Shown here one piece after another: positions 20,601 to 27,919 of a DNA stretch of 64,000 bases. Source of the DNA: Cepaea nemoralis (Eukaryota > Mollusca > Gastropoda > Stylommatophora > Helicidae); contig JACEFZ010027942.1 in the NCBI GenBank assembly GCA_014155875.1, forward strand, positions 229,501 to 293,500. Reading direction: 5' to 3'. Position numbers and translations under genes: made by a program. Within the stretch, counting starts at the first letter, position 1; each line of letters begins with the position of its first letter. Below the pieces are notes generated by a model. The model had not been told where the DNA came from and did no database searches. It saw only the letters and a program-made list of their open reading frames with translations.

Positions 20601-23589
20601 CAAAACCGAAGTTTGAGTTTCGTCCTCGAAGATCTCACGTCAACTCTAAACTTTATCATCTGCAAACACCTATGGATTTTCTCAAAGTTTTTTTTGATGA
20701 TGACATAGTGGATTGTTTAATTAAAAATGTAAACAAATATGCAGAAAAGATCTTGATGCAGAACACTCCTAAAAGAAAACATTCTAGTCTGTTATCCTGG
20801 ACCCCACTCACGAAGCATGAATGGCTGAAGTTTACGTCTGTCATTATTGCTATGGGACTTGATCCAAGACCATCTATCAAAGACTATTGGTGTACAAGTG
20901 CACATTTATATACCCCTTGGTATGCCACTATGTTTCCCAGGAACAGATTTGAATCTATTTTTCACACCATGTTTCACGTATGTGAACCAGAAGCATCAGG
21001 TGAAAAAAAAATTGATCCTCTTGTTGACATGATCCTGAAGAGATTCCAGGAAGCATTTTACCCATTTGAAAATGTGTCCATTGATGAAATGATTATTGGA
21101 TGGAAGGGCAGATTTCAGCACAGACAATACAATGCAACAAAACCTCACAAGTACCACATCAAAACATTTGGCCTTTGTGATTCTGCGACTGGCTATGTGG
21201 TGAATTTAAAAATTTACTATGGACGAAACACCGAATACAGTCCAGATTTAGATCTCACAACTGCTCATGCAGTGAAAGTGTTTGCCACACTACTGAATGT
21301 TCTCGGAGCTGGCCATCACATCTTTGCTGACAGATTCTACACTTCGAAAGCTCTGATTGATTATCTGCATTCCAACAATTTCAATTATACAGGGACACTG
21401 TAATTTGTCTGAAAAAAAAAATACATGATTCAGAATCTGCGGCAAAACTTCTTTTCGGATGGTTGATTGGAAGCAATGGTGTTTATAGTTTAGAATAGTG
21501 TTGTTTGTTCAGTAAATTCAATTGGATTAGCAGTGATCAGGATATTGGATAACAACGCCCCCTCGGTAAGTACAATGTTTACATTATTTTTTACCTCTTT
21601 TTAACAAATTATGTTAGAAGTTATATTATTATTTTATTTTATTTACAACATACAGCAAAAATTCTCCTACCAACATATTCCTTGTGCAATCCCCTTTATT
21701 TTGATATATAATACAACATTTCTGCTAAAATTTTAACCATTTTCATAACATTATTGCGACATACACCAATTTCCAGATTTCGGCCATTAGTTTTTTTCAT
21801 TTTTGTGAAAAAGACATGGTTCAGAATATGCACCAAAACTTCCTTTTGGGTGATTTATATGAGCAATACTATTTATATTCTTGAAGACAAGTGGTGTTTG
21901 TTTGATTATTCAGTAAATTAAACATGATTAGCAGTATAGGAGTGTAGAAAACACATTCTAAGTGCAATGTTTACATTATTTTTACCTACTTTTGTCCAAT
22001 TATTTTACAAATTATATTATTATTTTTATTTTATTTACAACCTAAAGCAAAAATTCTCCTACCAACATATTCCTTGTGCAATCCCCTTTATTTTGATATA
22101 TAATACAACATTTCTGCTACAATTGTAACCATTTTCATAACTTTACTGTGACAGACCCCACCTTCAAGATTTCAGCCATTATTTTTTGTCATTATTTGTG
22201 AAAAATACATGGTTCAGAATATGCACCAAAACTTCCTTTTGGGTGATTTAAATGAACAATACTGTTTATATTCTTGAAGACAAGTGGTGTTTGTTTGATT
22301 ATTCAGTAAATTAAACATGATTAGCAGTATAGGAGTGTAGAAAACACCTTATAAGTGCAGTTTTTTAAATAATTTTTACCTCTTTAATTTCAATTGTTAT
22401 TATTAAACCTCTCATTATTGTCATAATATTTGTAACCTATCAATTAATTATTAACACTGTCATGTTCCTTGTGCAATCCTCTTTAATTTGATATGTAATA
22501 CAATAGATCTTCTACCATCTTAACCATTTTAAAAGCATTATTGTAACACACCCCTAGTTCCAATTTTCTGCCATAAATTTCTGTTTGGTCACAGCCCAGT
22601 TTTTGTTTGGTAGTGAAAGAGTTAACATGATAATGTGTTAATTGTGTCGCTGTTTTGTGGTTAGGTAATTAATGAATTTTCTCAACAATGTTTCCCTCCA
22701 CATTCCAGACTTGTCAAACAGTATCAAGTATACCTAATTTTCTGCTCATATATAGTTATATCTGATCCCTCATTGGTAATCAAACAGTATCGCCAAAGCT
22801 GGCCTGCCTTCCTAAGACAGTATAAATGTTCTTCTCTTATTTTGACAACCGAATTTATATTTCTATCCAGATAGTTTTCCATGTAGCAATCAAACATGTA
22901 GTTATACCAAGATAGTTTTTTATCGGAGCGGCTGGCCGAGTGGCTAGAACGCCAGACTCTCCTTCGGGAGATCCGGGTTCGATCCCTCGGTAAGGTGTTG
23001 GATTTTTTTCTGTCGGAGGCGAAAAGAACATCCTAACCTGCACAGTTCGCTGCGACTGCACTAGCCAGGCGGCTTAAATCCTCAGACTCAAAGACCCCGA
23101 CACCCCCCCCCCCCCCCGGCCATACACCGCAAGGTACTATATTGGCAGTAAATGACAGTAATCAAGTAAATTTTTATTCTGTAGTAGTTTACTTTATAAT
23201 GTTGAAACGTATTCTTATATCTAGAAAGTGTTTCTATAGATTAGGCATAAAATTATCTCCGTTGGCAATAAACAAATGTTCTTTGCATATTTAGTTAATT
23301 TTCATAGAAGTCGTCATTATCATCATGTACTTCAAATTTGGGCGCAGGCGTTCATGTCTCTCCACAGATCTCGGCCCTTTGTGCTCTGGATGAATTCTGC
23401 TGATGATATACTTCCATACAGCCATCAAACATCATTCCTCTCGGCCGCCTTTGCCGCTTTCCCAGTTCATCTCTCAAGTCATCGCGATTCGGAGGAGTAA
23501 TTAATTAAACAGACGATACTTTCTCACAGTATTCTAAAGCCACAAGATCGTTATGTAGCTTTACCTAGGTAGATATCGTGCAGCATCAT
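14291..23589 (-). CDS. Four-exon gene for a small secreted four-cysteine protein, family not recognised
   Basis: Exons on the minus strand are 23589-23565, 18589-18486, 15811-15749 and 14617-14291. Each junction has GT-AG sites, and the phases chain exactly (25+104+63+327 = 519 nt, 172 residues plus stop). The split codon 9 (G+TT) extends the hydrophobic run across the first junction. Residues 1-22 (MMLHDIYLVLAILGV.. ending IVPA) look like a signal peptide, cleaved near Ala18 or Ala22, so export is inferred. The mature part has Cys26, Cys52, Cys55 (CYVC) and Cys169, allowing two disulfides. The middle is amphipathic and probably helical. An ATTAAA poly(A) signal lies about 97 nt past the stop, and the start has A at -3. 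I do not recognise the family. Intron 1 (about 5 kb) holds a piggyBac element. Confidence 0.72.
14830..15075. mobile_element. LINE debris inside intron 3
   Basis: The plus-strand segment near 14998-15075 (GTGTCAGAAATGATTGGCTG) closely matches 927-990 in the first LINE remnant. The stretch before it has a minus-strand frame of 91 codons with no clear domain. Confidence 0.45.
15089..15177 (-). repeat. SINE-A partial copy (3' part)
   Basis: GCATATCCTTTACAGGAC followed by AACACCGGCATTTTTCGGCTG and a TTGGCAAGATTACG segment is the reversed SINE-A 3' half. The tRNA-like head is missing. Confidence 0.75.
15180..15740. other. Intron 3 sequence without recognised features
   Basis: AT-rich non-coding DNA between the SINE-A piece and exon 3. 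I see no coding or repeat signal. Confidence 0.5.
15749..15811 (-). CDS. Secreted-protein gene, exon 3
   Basis: A 63-nt exon, open in phase 0, between acceptor TCAATTTCAG|GAC and donor AATGTG|GTAAGTA. It encodes 21 residues including the CYVC pair. Confidence 0.7.
16165..16245 (+). repeat. SINE-A partial copy (3' half)
   Basis: Contains TTCAGAAAACAATGGCAAAC, then TTGCCTCAAC and GCAACGTCCTGATAAG, the SINE-A middle and 3' part. The preceding 80 bp do not match the usual head. Confidence 0.65.
16400..16790. other. Intron 2 sequence with old repeat debris
   Basis: The stretch at 16470-16530 (ATTATCATATGCCACGAGGAT) resembles 7685-7745 and 37010-37070. The 95-codon minus-strand frame here has no recognisable domain. 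Confidence 0.4.
16791..17323 (+). mobile_element. LINE-R copy: RNase H region and 3' end
   Basis: The frame starts MEVEAVTAALRWMENT, the Glu-containing helix of RNase H. It is then thrown out of phase by a (CA)n run at 16840-16853, and resumes with VTDSESMLTRV (second Asp) and SPWHAGVLGNEQADRLAG (last catalytic motif). A second frame break follows near 17065. The C-terminus ends in HLWECPECCDVDS, with a CPEC pair, and the element ends in a run of ATCA units at 17304-17323. A short tandem 3' tail in place of poly(A) is typical of several RNase H-bearing LINE clades. The reverse transcriptase is absent here. Confidence 0.85.
17330..18138. other. Intron 2 sequence, mostly unrecognised
   Basis: The stretch near 17566-17590 (GAGCTCCGAAGCACCGGCGAGG) resembles one near 33103-33125, suggesting an old dispersed repeat. 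Nothing else is recognised. Confidence 0.4.
18139..18382 (+). repeat. SINE-A divergent copy
   Basis: Matches the SINE-A layout with more substitutions: a B-box-like GGGTTCGAAATCAG, GATTTGGAAGCAG, GGTATGAGTGTCGGTC and GACATGTAACTAA at the end. It is probably one of the older copies. Confidence 0.7.
18486..18589 (-). CDS. Secreted-protein gene, exon 2
   Basis: Acceptor CTATCCACAG|TT with a good branch-like CTTAACTAAC upstream, and donor TTTTTG|GTAAGTC. It encodes the end of the signal peptide and the start of the mature protein (PANDLCYEIPETADK and on), 34 full codons, and ends in phase 0. Confidence 0.72.
18626..18855 (+). repeat. SINE-A copy
   Basis: CTGGCGAAGAAGTTAAGGAC head, ACGAAACACAGCTGC B-box region, AAAGCAATGGCAAACTACTG middle, and TCTTGTAAAAGA near the end. 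It is followed by a run of G at 18868-18881 and lies just upstream (minus-strand sense) of exon 2. Confidence 0.85.
19122..19298 (-). repeat. SINE-A copy, reverse
   Basis: GTTAGTTGCATATCCTTTAC at the left end, then TTGCCATTGCTTTCTGAACG and a shortened head ending in CTGTGTTTCGAACA. Part of the head is deleted. Confidence 0.8.
19301..19962. other. Intron 1 sequence, unrecognised
   Basis: The segment near 19680-19810 is GC-richer and may be old transposon debris. No domain is recognised. Confidence 0.4.
20228..21403 (+). CDS. piggyBac transposase, C-terminally truncated
   Basis: A cut-and-paste transposase of the DDE_Tnp_1_7 (PGBD-like) family, 391 residues from the first ATG. The N-terminal 150 residues are acidic and serine-rich, as is usual. 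The catalytic domain then contains SIDEMIIGWKGR, with the first catalytic Asp at about residue 286, and HIFADRFYTSKAL, with the second at about residue 368. The spacing of 82 is close to that of the founding piggyBac enzyme (268 to 346). The frame ends at NYTGTL, just after the second motif. The third catalytic Asp and the cysteine-rich C-terminal DNA-binding domain are missing; family members usually have 550-600 residues. It should therefore be inactive as a transposase, though it could still make a protein. No frameshift or early stop lies in the part present. Confidence 0.92.
   Translation: METPTSMRPRRMTSDQARLLFETVLNNSDSDNSDSDSSYICESNILARGDKDITSGTSSSAEVSDEFPSDNECQDVTITSQRKGKQTVQNKNKTGGKNLNLQASVQRDAPIPSPSTWQDVSKGETKPKFEFRPRRSHVNSKLYHLQTPMDFLKVFFDDDIVDCLIKNVNKYAEKILMQNTPKRKHSSLLSWTPLTKHEWLKFTSVIIAMGLDPRPSIKDYWCTSAHLYTPWYATMFPRNRFESIFHTMFHVCEPEASGEKKIDPLVDMILKRFQEAFYPFENVSIDEMIIGWKGRFQHRQYNATKPHKYHIKTFGLCDSATGYVVNLKIYYGRNTEYSPDLDLTTAHAVKVFATLLNVLGAGHHIFADRFYTSKALIDYLHSNNFNYTGTL
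21411..22600. repeat. Three tandem copies of a 392-bp segment in the piggyBac 3' region
   Basis: Anchors CATGRTTCAGAATMTGC recur at 21424, 21815 and 22208, giving periods of 391 and 393. Each copy also contains the CTACCAACATATTCCTTGTG region (divergent in copy 3) and a TTTATTTTGATATATAATAC region. Copy 1 begins immediately after the transposase stop codon, and copy 3 runs into the right terminal inverted repeat. The missing transposase C-terminus should lie exactly at this junction. Confidence 0.9.
22626..22927. other. Intron 1 sequence, unrecognised
   Basis: AT-rich non-coding DNA between the piggyBac element and SINE-C copy 2. Confidence 0.5.
22928..23159 (+). repeat. SINE-C copy 2 (tRNA-derived)
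   Basis: Better preserved tRNA-like head: GGCCGAGTGGCTAGAACGCC, CTCCTTCGGGAG, then the B box GGGTTCGATCC. The body matches copy 1 through GCACTAGCCAGGCGGC to AGTAAATGACAGT, with a C run at 23103-23117. The acceptor-stem ends do not pair, so it is a SINE and not a functional tRNA. Confidence 0.85.
23160..23560. other. Intron 1 start; repeat debris
   Basis: The stretch near 23430-23470 (TTCCTCTCGGCCGCCTTTGCC) resembles 8608-8640. No gene is recognised apart from exon 1, which follows. Confidence 0.4.
23565..23589 (-). CDS. Secreted-protein gene, exon 1 (coding part)
   Basis: Two consecutive ATGs begin the frame, with GAGAAA before the first. Eight codons plus one base precede the donor CTAG|GTAAAG. 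This exon was found by looking for a start exon that ends in phase 1 to fit exon 2. The match in phase and in hydrophobic character supports it, but it is the least certain exon because it is so short. Confidence 0.6.
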
Positions 23590-23694
23590 TTTCTCAGAGT
23601 TCTGACTAGACAAACTGGAAACTTGAATACAGCTGTTAGACTATGCTTGTCAACCAAAGAAACAGTTTGTTGGCTGCTCTACTCACGGGGCAGA

Positions 23695-23704
23695 CTATTT
23701 ATTG
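23695..23704 (-). promoter_or_regulatory. TATA-like element upstream of the secreted-protein gene
   Basis: The minus strand reads CAATAAATAG about 106 bp upstream of the start codon, at a plausible distance for a core promoter with a short 5' UTR. Such AT motifs are common by chance. Confidence 0.25.
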
Positions 23705-23968
23705 AGTTTGAAATCCGCAAAGCAGAGATTATCAGGCATTGTTGAGGTGTGCATCTTTATCTCAAAATTGAGGAGAAAACTTCAAAACGGCTTTGGGTTT
23801 TCGTAGGTTCTCCATCAGCGGGAAAATAATGTTCTGAATAGAAGATAACAACCGATGAAGGAAACTAGTGGTAGACGGTGGTGATAAAGTAGCCGTGGTA
23901 ATCATATCTAGTCACGGAAATAAACAGTCAAATGGGGTTAATATTTTTAATGACAGTAAAAATAAAAG

Positions 23969-24063
23969 ACCCGTTTCCACAGCGTGGGAGTGTTGGATAT
24001 ATGTTACTAACCCTATATGTGTGTAGACCAATCAACACTTGATGGGTAATGTGGTTAGTATCT
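23969..24063 (-). repeat. SINE-D fragment (3' part), left flank of the 44-bp satellite
   Basis: GACCCGTTTCCACAGCGTGG, then TAGACCAATCAACACTTGAT and GGTAATGTGGTTAGTATC match the right flank of the array at 27209-27305 and, reversed, 54200-54306. Confidence 0.6.
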
Positions 24064-24069
24064 GGCCGG

Positions 24070-24469
24070 CAGTCGTTACTTGCCAAAACATTTTATTGTA
24101 CCCATTTAGGTTCGAAAGGAATTTTAATATATGACTACGGGTCCTCATGCAAGTGTGCCAATCACTGTCCTATCTCGGTTCTGCTTGCTTGCTTGCGTTC
24201 GCTGGCTGTGAACTCCAGCGTGAAGTCCTGTAAGTCGGATGAAGACATCATGTTGTCCAACATCAGTGTGATGTCATACCAGACTGAGGTATCTTATGTA
24301 ACATGTCTGGCTTATTGGTGTGCAGACTGGTGGTTCCTCGCCGTGTAGGCAGATACTCTCCGACTTCGGAAGAATCAGCGATCCTACTACGTTAGCCAGG
24401 ACTCCAATGGACCTGTTGCCGAGGACGCACGACTATGACGTGTTAGTAGGTCTTGGCCAGTATAGAACC
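24070..24469. other. No recognised gene
   Basis: Non-coding sequence upstream of the secreted-protein gene and left of the satellite. Open frames of 60-100 codons show no family signature. Confidence 0.4.
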
Positions 24470-27216
24470 TGGCCCTGGTGCCTTGGAAACACCTCTGCGT
24501 CCCATTAAGTAAGTAGTAAGGCCCTGGTGCCTTGGAAACACCTCTGCGTCCCATTAAGTAATTAGTAAGTGAGAGATCCTTTCACACAACCTCACATTAA
24601 GTAAGTAGTAAGTGAGAGACCCTTTCACACAATCTCACATTAAGTAAGTAGTAAGTGAGAGACCCTTTCACACAACCTCACATTAAGTAAGTAGTAAGTG
24701 AGAGACCCTTTCACACAACCTCACATTAAGTAAGGTGTTAAGTGAGGGACCCTTTCACACAACCTCACATTAAGTAGGATGTTAAGTGAGGGACCCTTTC
24801 ACACAACCTCACATTAAGTAGGATGTTAAGTGAGGGACCCTTTCACACAACCTCACATTAAGTAGGGTGTTAAGTGAGGGACCCTTTCACACAACCTCAC
24901 ATTAAGTACGATGTCAAGTGAGGGACCCTTTCACACAACCTCACATTAAGTAGGGTGTTAAGTGAGGGACCCTTTCACACAACCTCACATTAAGTAGGGT
25001 GTTAAGTGAGGGACCCTTTCACACAACCTCACATTAAGTACGATGTTAAGTGAGGGACCCTTTCACACAACCTCACATTAAGTAGGATGTTAAGTGAGGG
25101 ACCTGTTCACACAACCTCACATTAAGTACGATGTTAAGTGAAGGACCCTTTCACACAACCTCACATTAAGTAGAGTGTTAAGTGAGGGACCCTTTCACAC
25201 AACCTCACATTAAGTACGATGTTAAGTGAGGGACCCTTTCACACAATCTCACATTAAGTATGGTGTTAAGGGAGGGACCCTTTCACACAACCTCACATTA
25301 AGTAGGGTGTTAAGTGAGGGACCCTTTCACACAACCTCACATTAAGTACGATGTTAAGTGAGGGACCCTTTCACACAACCTCACATTAAGTAGTGTGTTA
25401 AGTGAGGGACCCTTTCAACACAACCTCACATTAAGTAGTGTGTTAAGTGAGGGACCCTTTAACACAACCTCACATTAAGTAGTGTGTTAAGTGAGGGACC
25501 CTTTCACACAACCTCACATTAAGTAGTGTGTTAAGTGAGGGACCCTTTCACACAACCTCACATTAAGTAGTGTGTTAAGTGAGGTACCCTTTCACACAAC
25601 CTCACATTAAGTAGTGTGTTAAGTGAGGGACCCTTTCACACAACCTCACATTAAGTAGTGTGTTAAGTGAGGGACCCTTTCACACAACCTCACATTAAGT
25701 AGGGTGTTAAGTGAGGGACCCTTTCACACAACCTCACATTAAGTACGATGTTAAGTGAGGGACCCTTTCACAAAACCTCACATTAAGTAGGATGTTAAGT
25801 GAGGGACCTGTTCACACAACCTCACATTAAGTACGATGTTAAGTGAAGGACCCTTTCACACAACCTCACATTAAGTAGAGTGTTAAGTGAGGGACCCTTT
25901 CACACAACCTTACATTAAGTACGATGTTAAGTGAGGGACCCTTTCACACAACCTCACATTAAGTATGGTGTTAAGGGAGGGACCCTTTCACACAACCTCA
26001 CATTAAGTAGGGTGTTAAGTGAGGGACCCTTTCACACAACCTCACATTAAGTACGATGTTAAGTGAGGGACCCTTTCACACAACCTCACATTAAGTAGTG
26101 TGTTAAGTTAGGGACCCTTTCACACAACCTCACATTAAGTAGTGTGTTAAGTGAGGGACCCTTTCACACAACCTCACATTAAGTAGTGTGTTAAGTGAGG
26201 GACCCTTTCACACAACCTCACATTAAGTAGTGTGTTAAGTGAGGGACCCTTCACACAACCTCACATTGAGTAGTGTGTTAAGTGAGGGACCCTTTCACAC
26301 AACCTCACATTAAGTAGTGTGTTAAGTGAGGGACCCTTTCACACAACCTCACATTAAGTAGTGTGTTAAGTGAGGGACCCTTTCACACAACCTCACATTA
26401 AGTAGTGTGTTAAGTGAGGGACCCTTTCACACAACCTCACATTAAGTAGTGTGTTAAGTGAGGGATCCTTTCACACAACCTCACATTAAGTAGGATGTTA
26501 AGTGAGGGACCCTTTCACACAACCTCACATTAAGTATGATGTTAAGTGAGGGACCCTTTCACACAACCTCACATTAAGTAGTGTGTTAAGTGAGGGACCC
26601 TTTCACACAACCTCACATTAAGTAGTGTGTTAAGTGAGGGACCCTTTCACACAACCTCACATTAAGTAGTGTGTTAAGTGAGGGACCCTTTCACACAACC
26701 TCACATTAAGTAGTGTGTTAAGTGAGGGACCCTTTCACACAACCTCATATTAAGTAGTGTGTTAAGTGAGGGACCCTTTCACACAACCTCACATTAAGTA
26801 GTGTGTTAAGTGAGGGACCCTTTCACACAACCTCACATTAAGTAGTGTGTTAAGTGAGGGACCCTTTCACACAACCTCACATTAAGTAGTGTGTTAAGTG
26901 AGGGACCCTTTCACACAACCTCACATTAAGTACGATGTTAAGTGAGGGACCCTTTCACACAACCTCACATTAAGTAGTGTGTTAAGTGAGGGACCCTTTC
27001 ACACAACCTCACATTAAGTAGGATGTTAAGTGAGGGACCCTTTCACACAACCTCACATTAAGTAGTGTGTTAAGTGAGGGACCCTTTCACACAACCTCAC
27101 ATTAAGTAGGGTGTTAAGTGAGGGACCCTTTCACACAACCTCACATTAAGTAGTGTGTTAAGTGAGGGACCCTTTCACACAACCTCACATTAAGTAGTGT
27201 GTTAAGTGAGGGACCC
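24470..27216. repeat. 44-bp satellite, about 61 units, with higher-order structure
   Basis: The unit is AACCTCACATTAAGTAGTGT followed by GTTAAGTGAGGGACCCTTTCACAC. The left edge has two copies of a variant 50-bp unit (GGCCCTGGTGCCTTGGAAAC). Variant units recur in order: the unit with GGGACCTGTTCAC at about 25098 reappears at about 25803, 705 bp later (16 units). The neighbouring variants (TACGATGTTAAGTGAAGGA, TAGAGTGTTAAG, TATGGTGTTAAGGGAGG) recur with it. The last unit runs straight into a SINE-D 3' end. Confidence 0.95.
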
Positions 27217-27470
27217 GTTTTCACGCCTTGAGACGCGTTGGACATGTGGTGCTAGACATATTTGTATACACCAATCGGCACTCAGTGAGTGATGTGGTCA
27301 GTATCACACCGTCCGTCTTGACCTCCAAAGATATTTCCTGGTAACCATTTTAGTCTGTGTAGATCTGGTAGCTCATATTTTTTTTTAAAAGTCGAATCTG
27401 CCTCGTTGCCGATCGAACCCGTGAACAGCGGGCAGGCGGGCGAGTGTCTAGCCTTTAGGCCAGAGAAACT
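27217..27470 (-). repeat. SINE-D copy, right flank of the 44-bp satellite
   Basis: On the minus strand: a tRNA-like head near 27470-27400 with CTAGACACTCGCCCGCCTGCC and B-box CACGGGTTCGATCG, then the body GATACTGACCACATCACTCA, ACCAATCG-type segments and CTCAAGGCGTGAAAACGGG at its 3' end. The head matches the heads at 54108 and 58566. Confidence 0.75.
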
Positions 27471-27919
27471 AGGCCAGAAGAAACTAGGCCCAAAACCCAA
27501 AACTAGACCAGAGAAACTAGGCCCTAAACTATCCAGAGGTTCCTAAACTACGACCCGCGGGCCACTTGTGGCCCGCCAGCTTTCAGAAAGTGGCACGCGA
27601 GGCCTCGTTAATTAATATAATATATTTTAATAATTTCAAAACTGCAATCAGAGCGCCCCGTCAGCGTGCAATAATTTACTCTGCTCGTTGTTGTTATGCT
27701 CAGATATTATCGAATGCGCCTGTTCAGTTCGCAACGAAACGTTATGAAGTTCCCATATCCCAGCCTTGTCGACCAATCAGAGTGCGCAAGGCGCCATGTT
27801 TTCATCTGTTACAACTGTTTAGCTGAGACGGTAGCATTGTATTGAAATTATATTTTATTTTCAAATAAAAATTTACCGTTAAAGCCTATAAACATATGTG
27901 TGGAAAATCTAAAATGAAA

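Larger units (their letters stand above)
19967..22621 (+). mobile_element. piggyBac-type transposon with TTAA target duplication
   Basis: The 2655-bp element is bounded by TTAA at 19963-19966 and 22622-22625, the hallmark target of piggyBac transposases. Its ends are inverted: CTCTTTCGCTACC at the left and, reversed, CTCTTTCACTACC at the right (12 of 13). It carries one transposase reading frame, truncated at its C-terminus, and a segment repeated three times between that frame and the right end. It sits in intron 1 of the secreted-protein gene, in the opposite orientation. Clean ends and an open frame suggest a fairly young insertion. Confidence 0.93.

Noticed and set aside
27534..27541. An 8-bp hAT target duplication
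   Set aside because: The bases next to the two ends I chose (AAACTATC and CTCTAGGC) do not match well enough to call.
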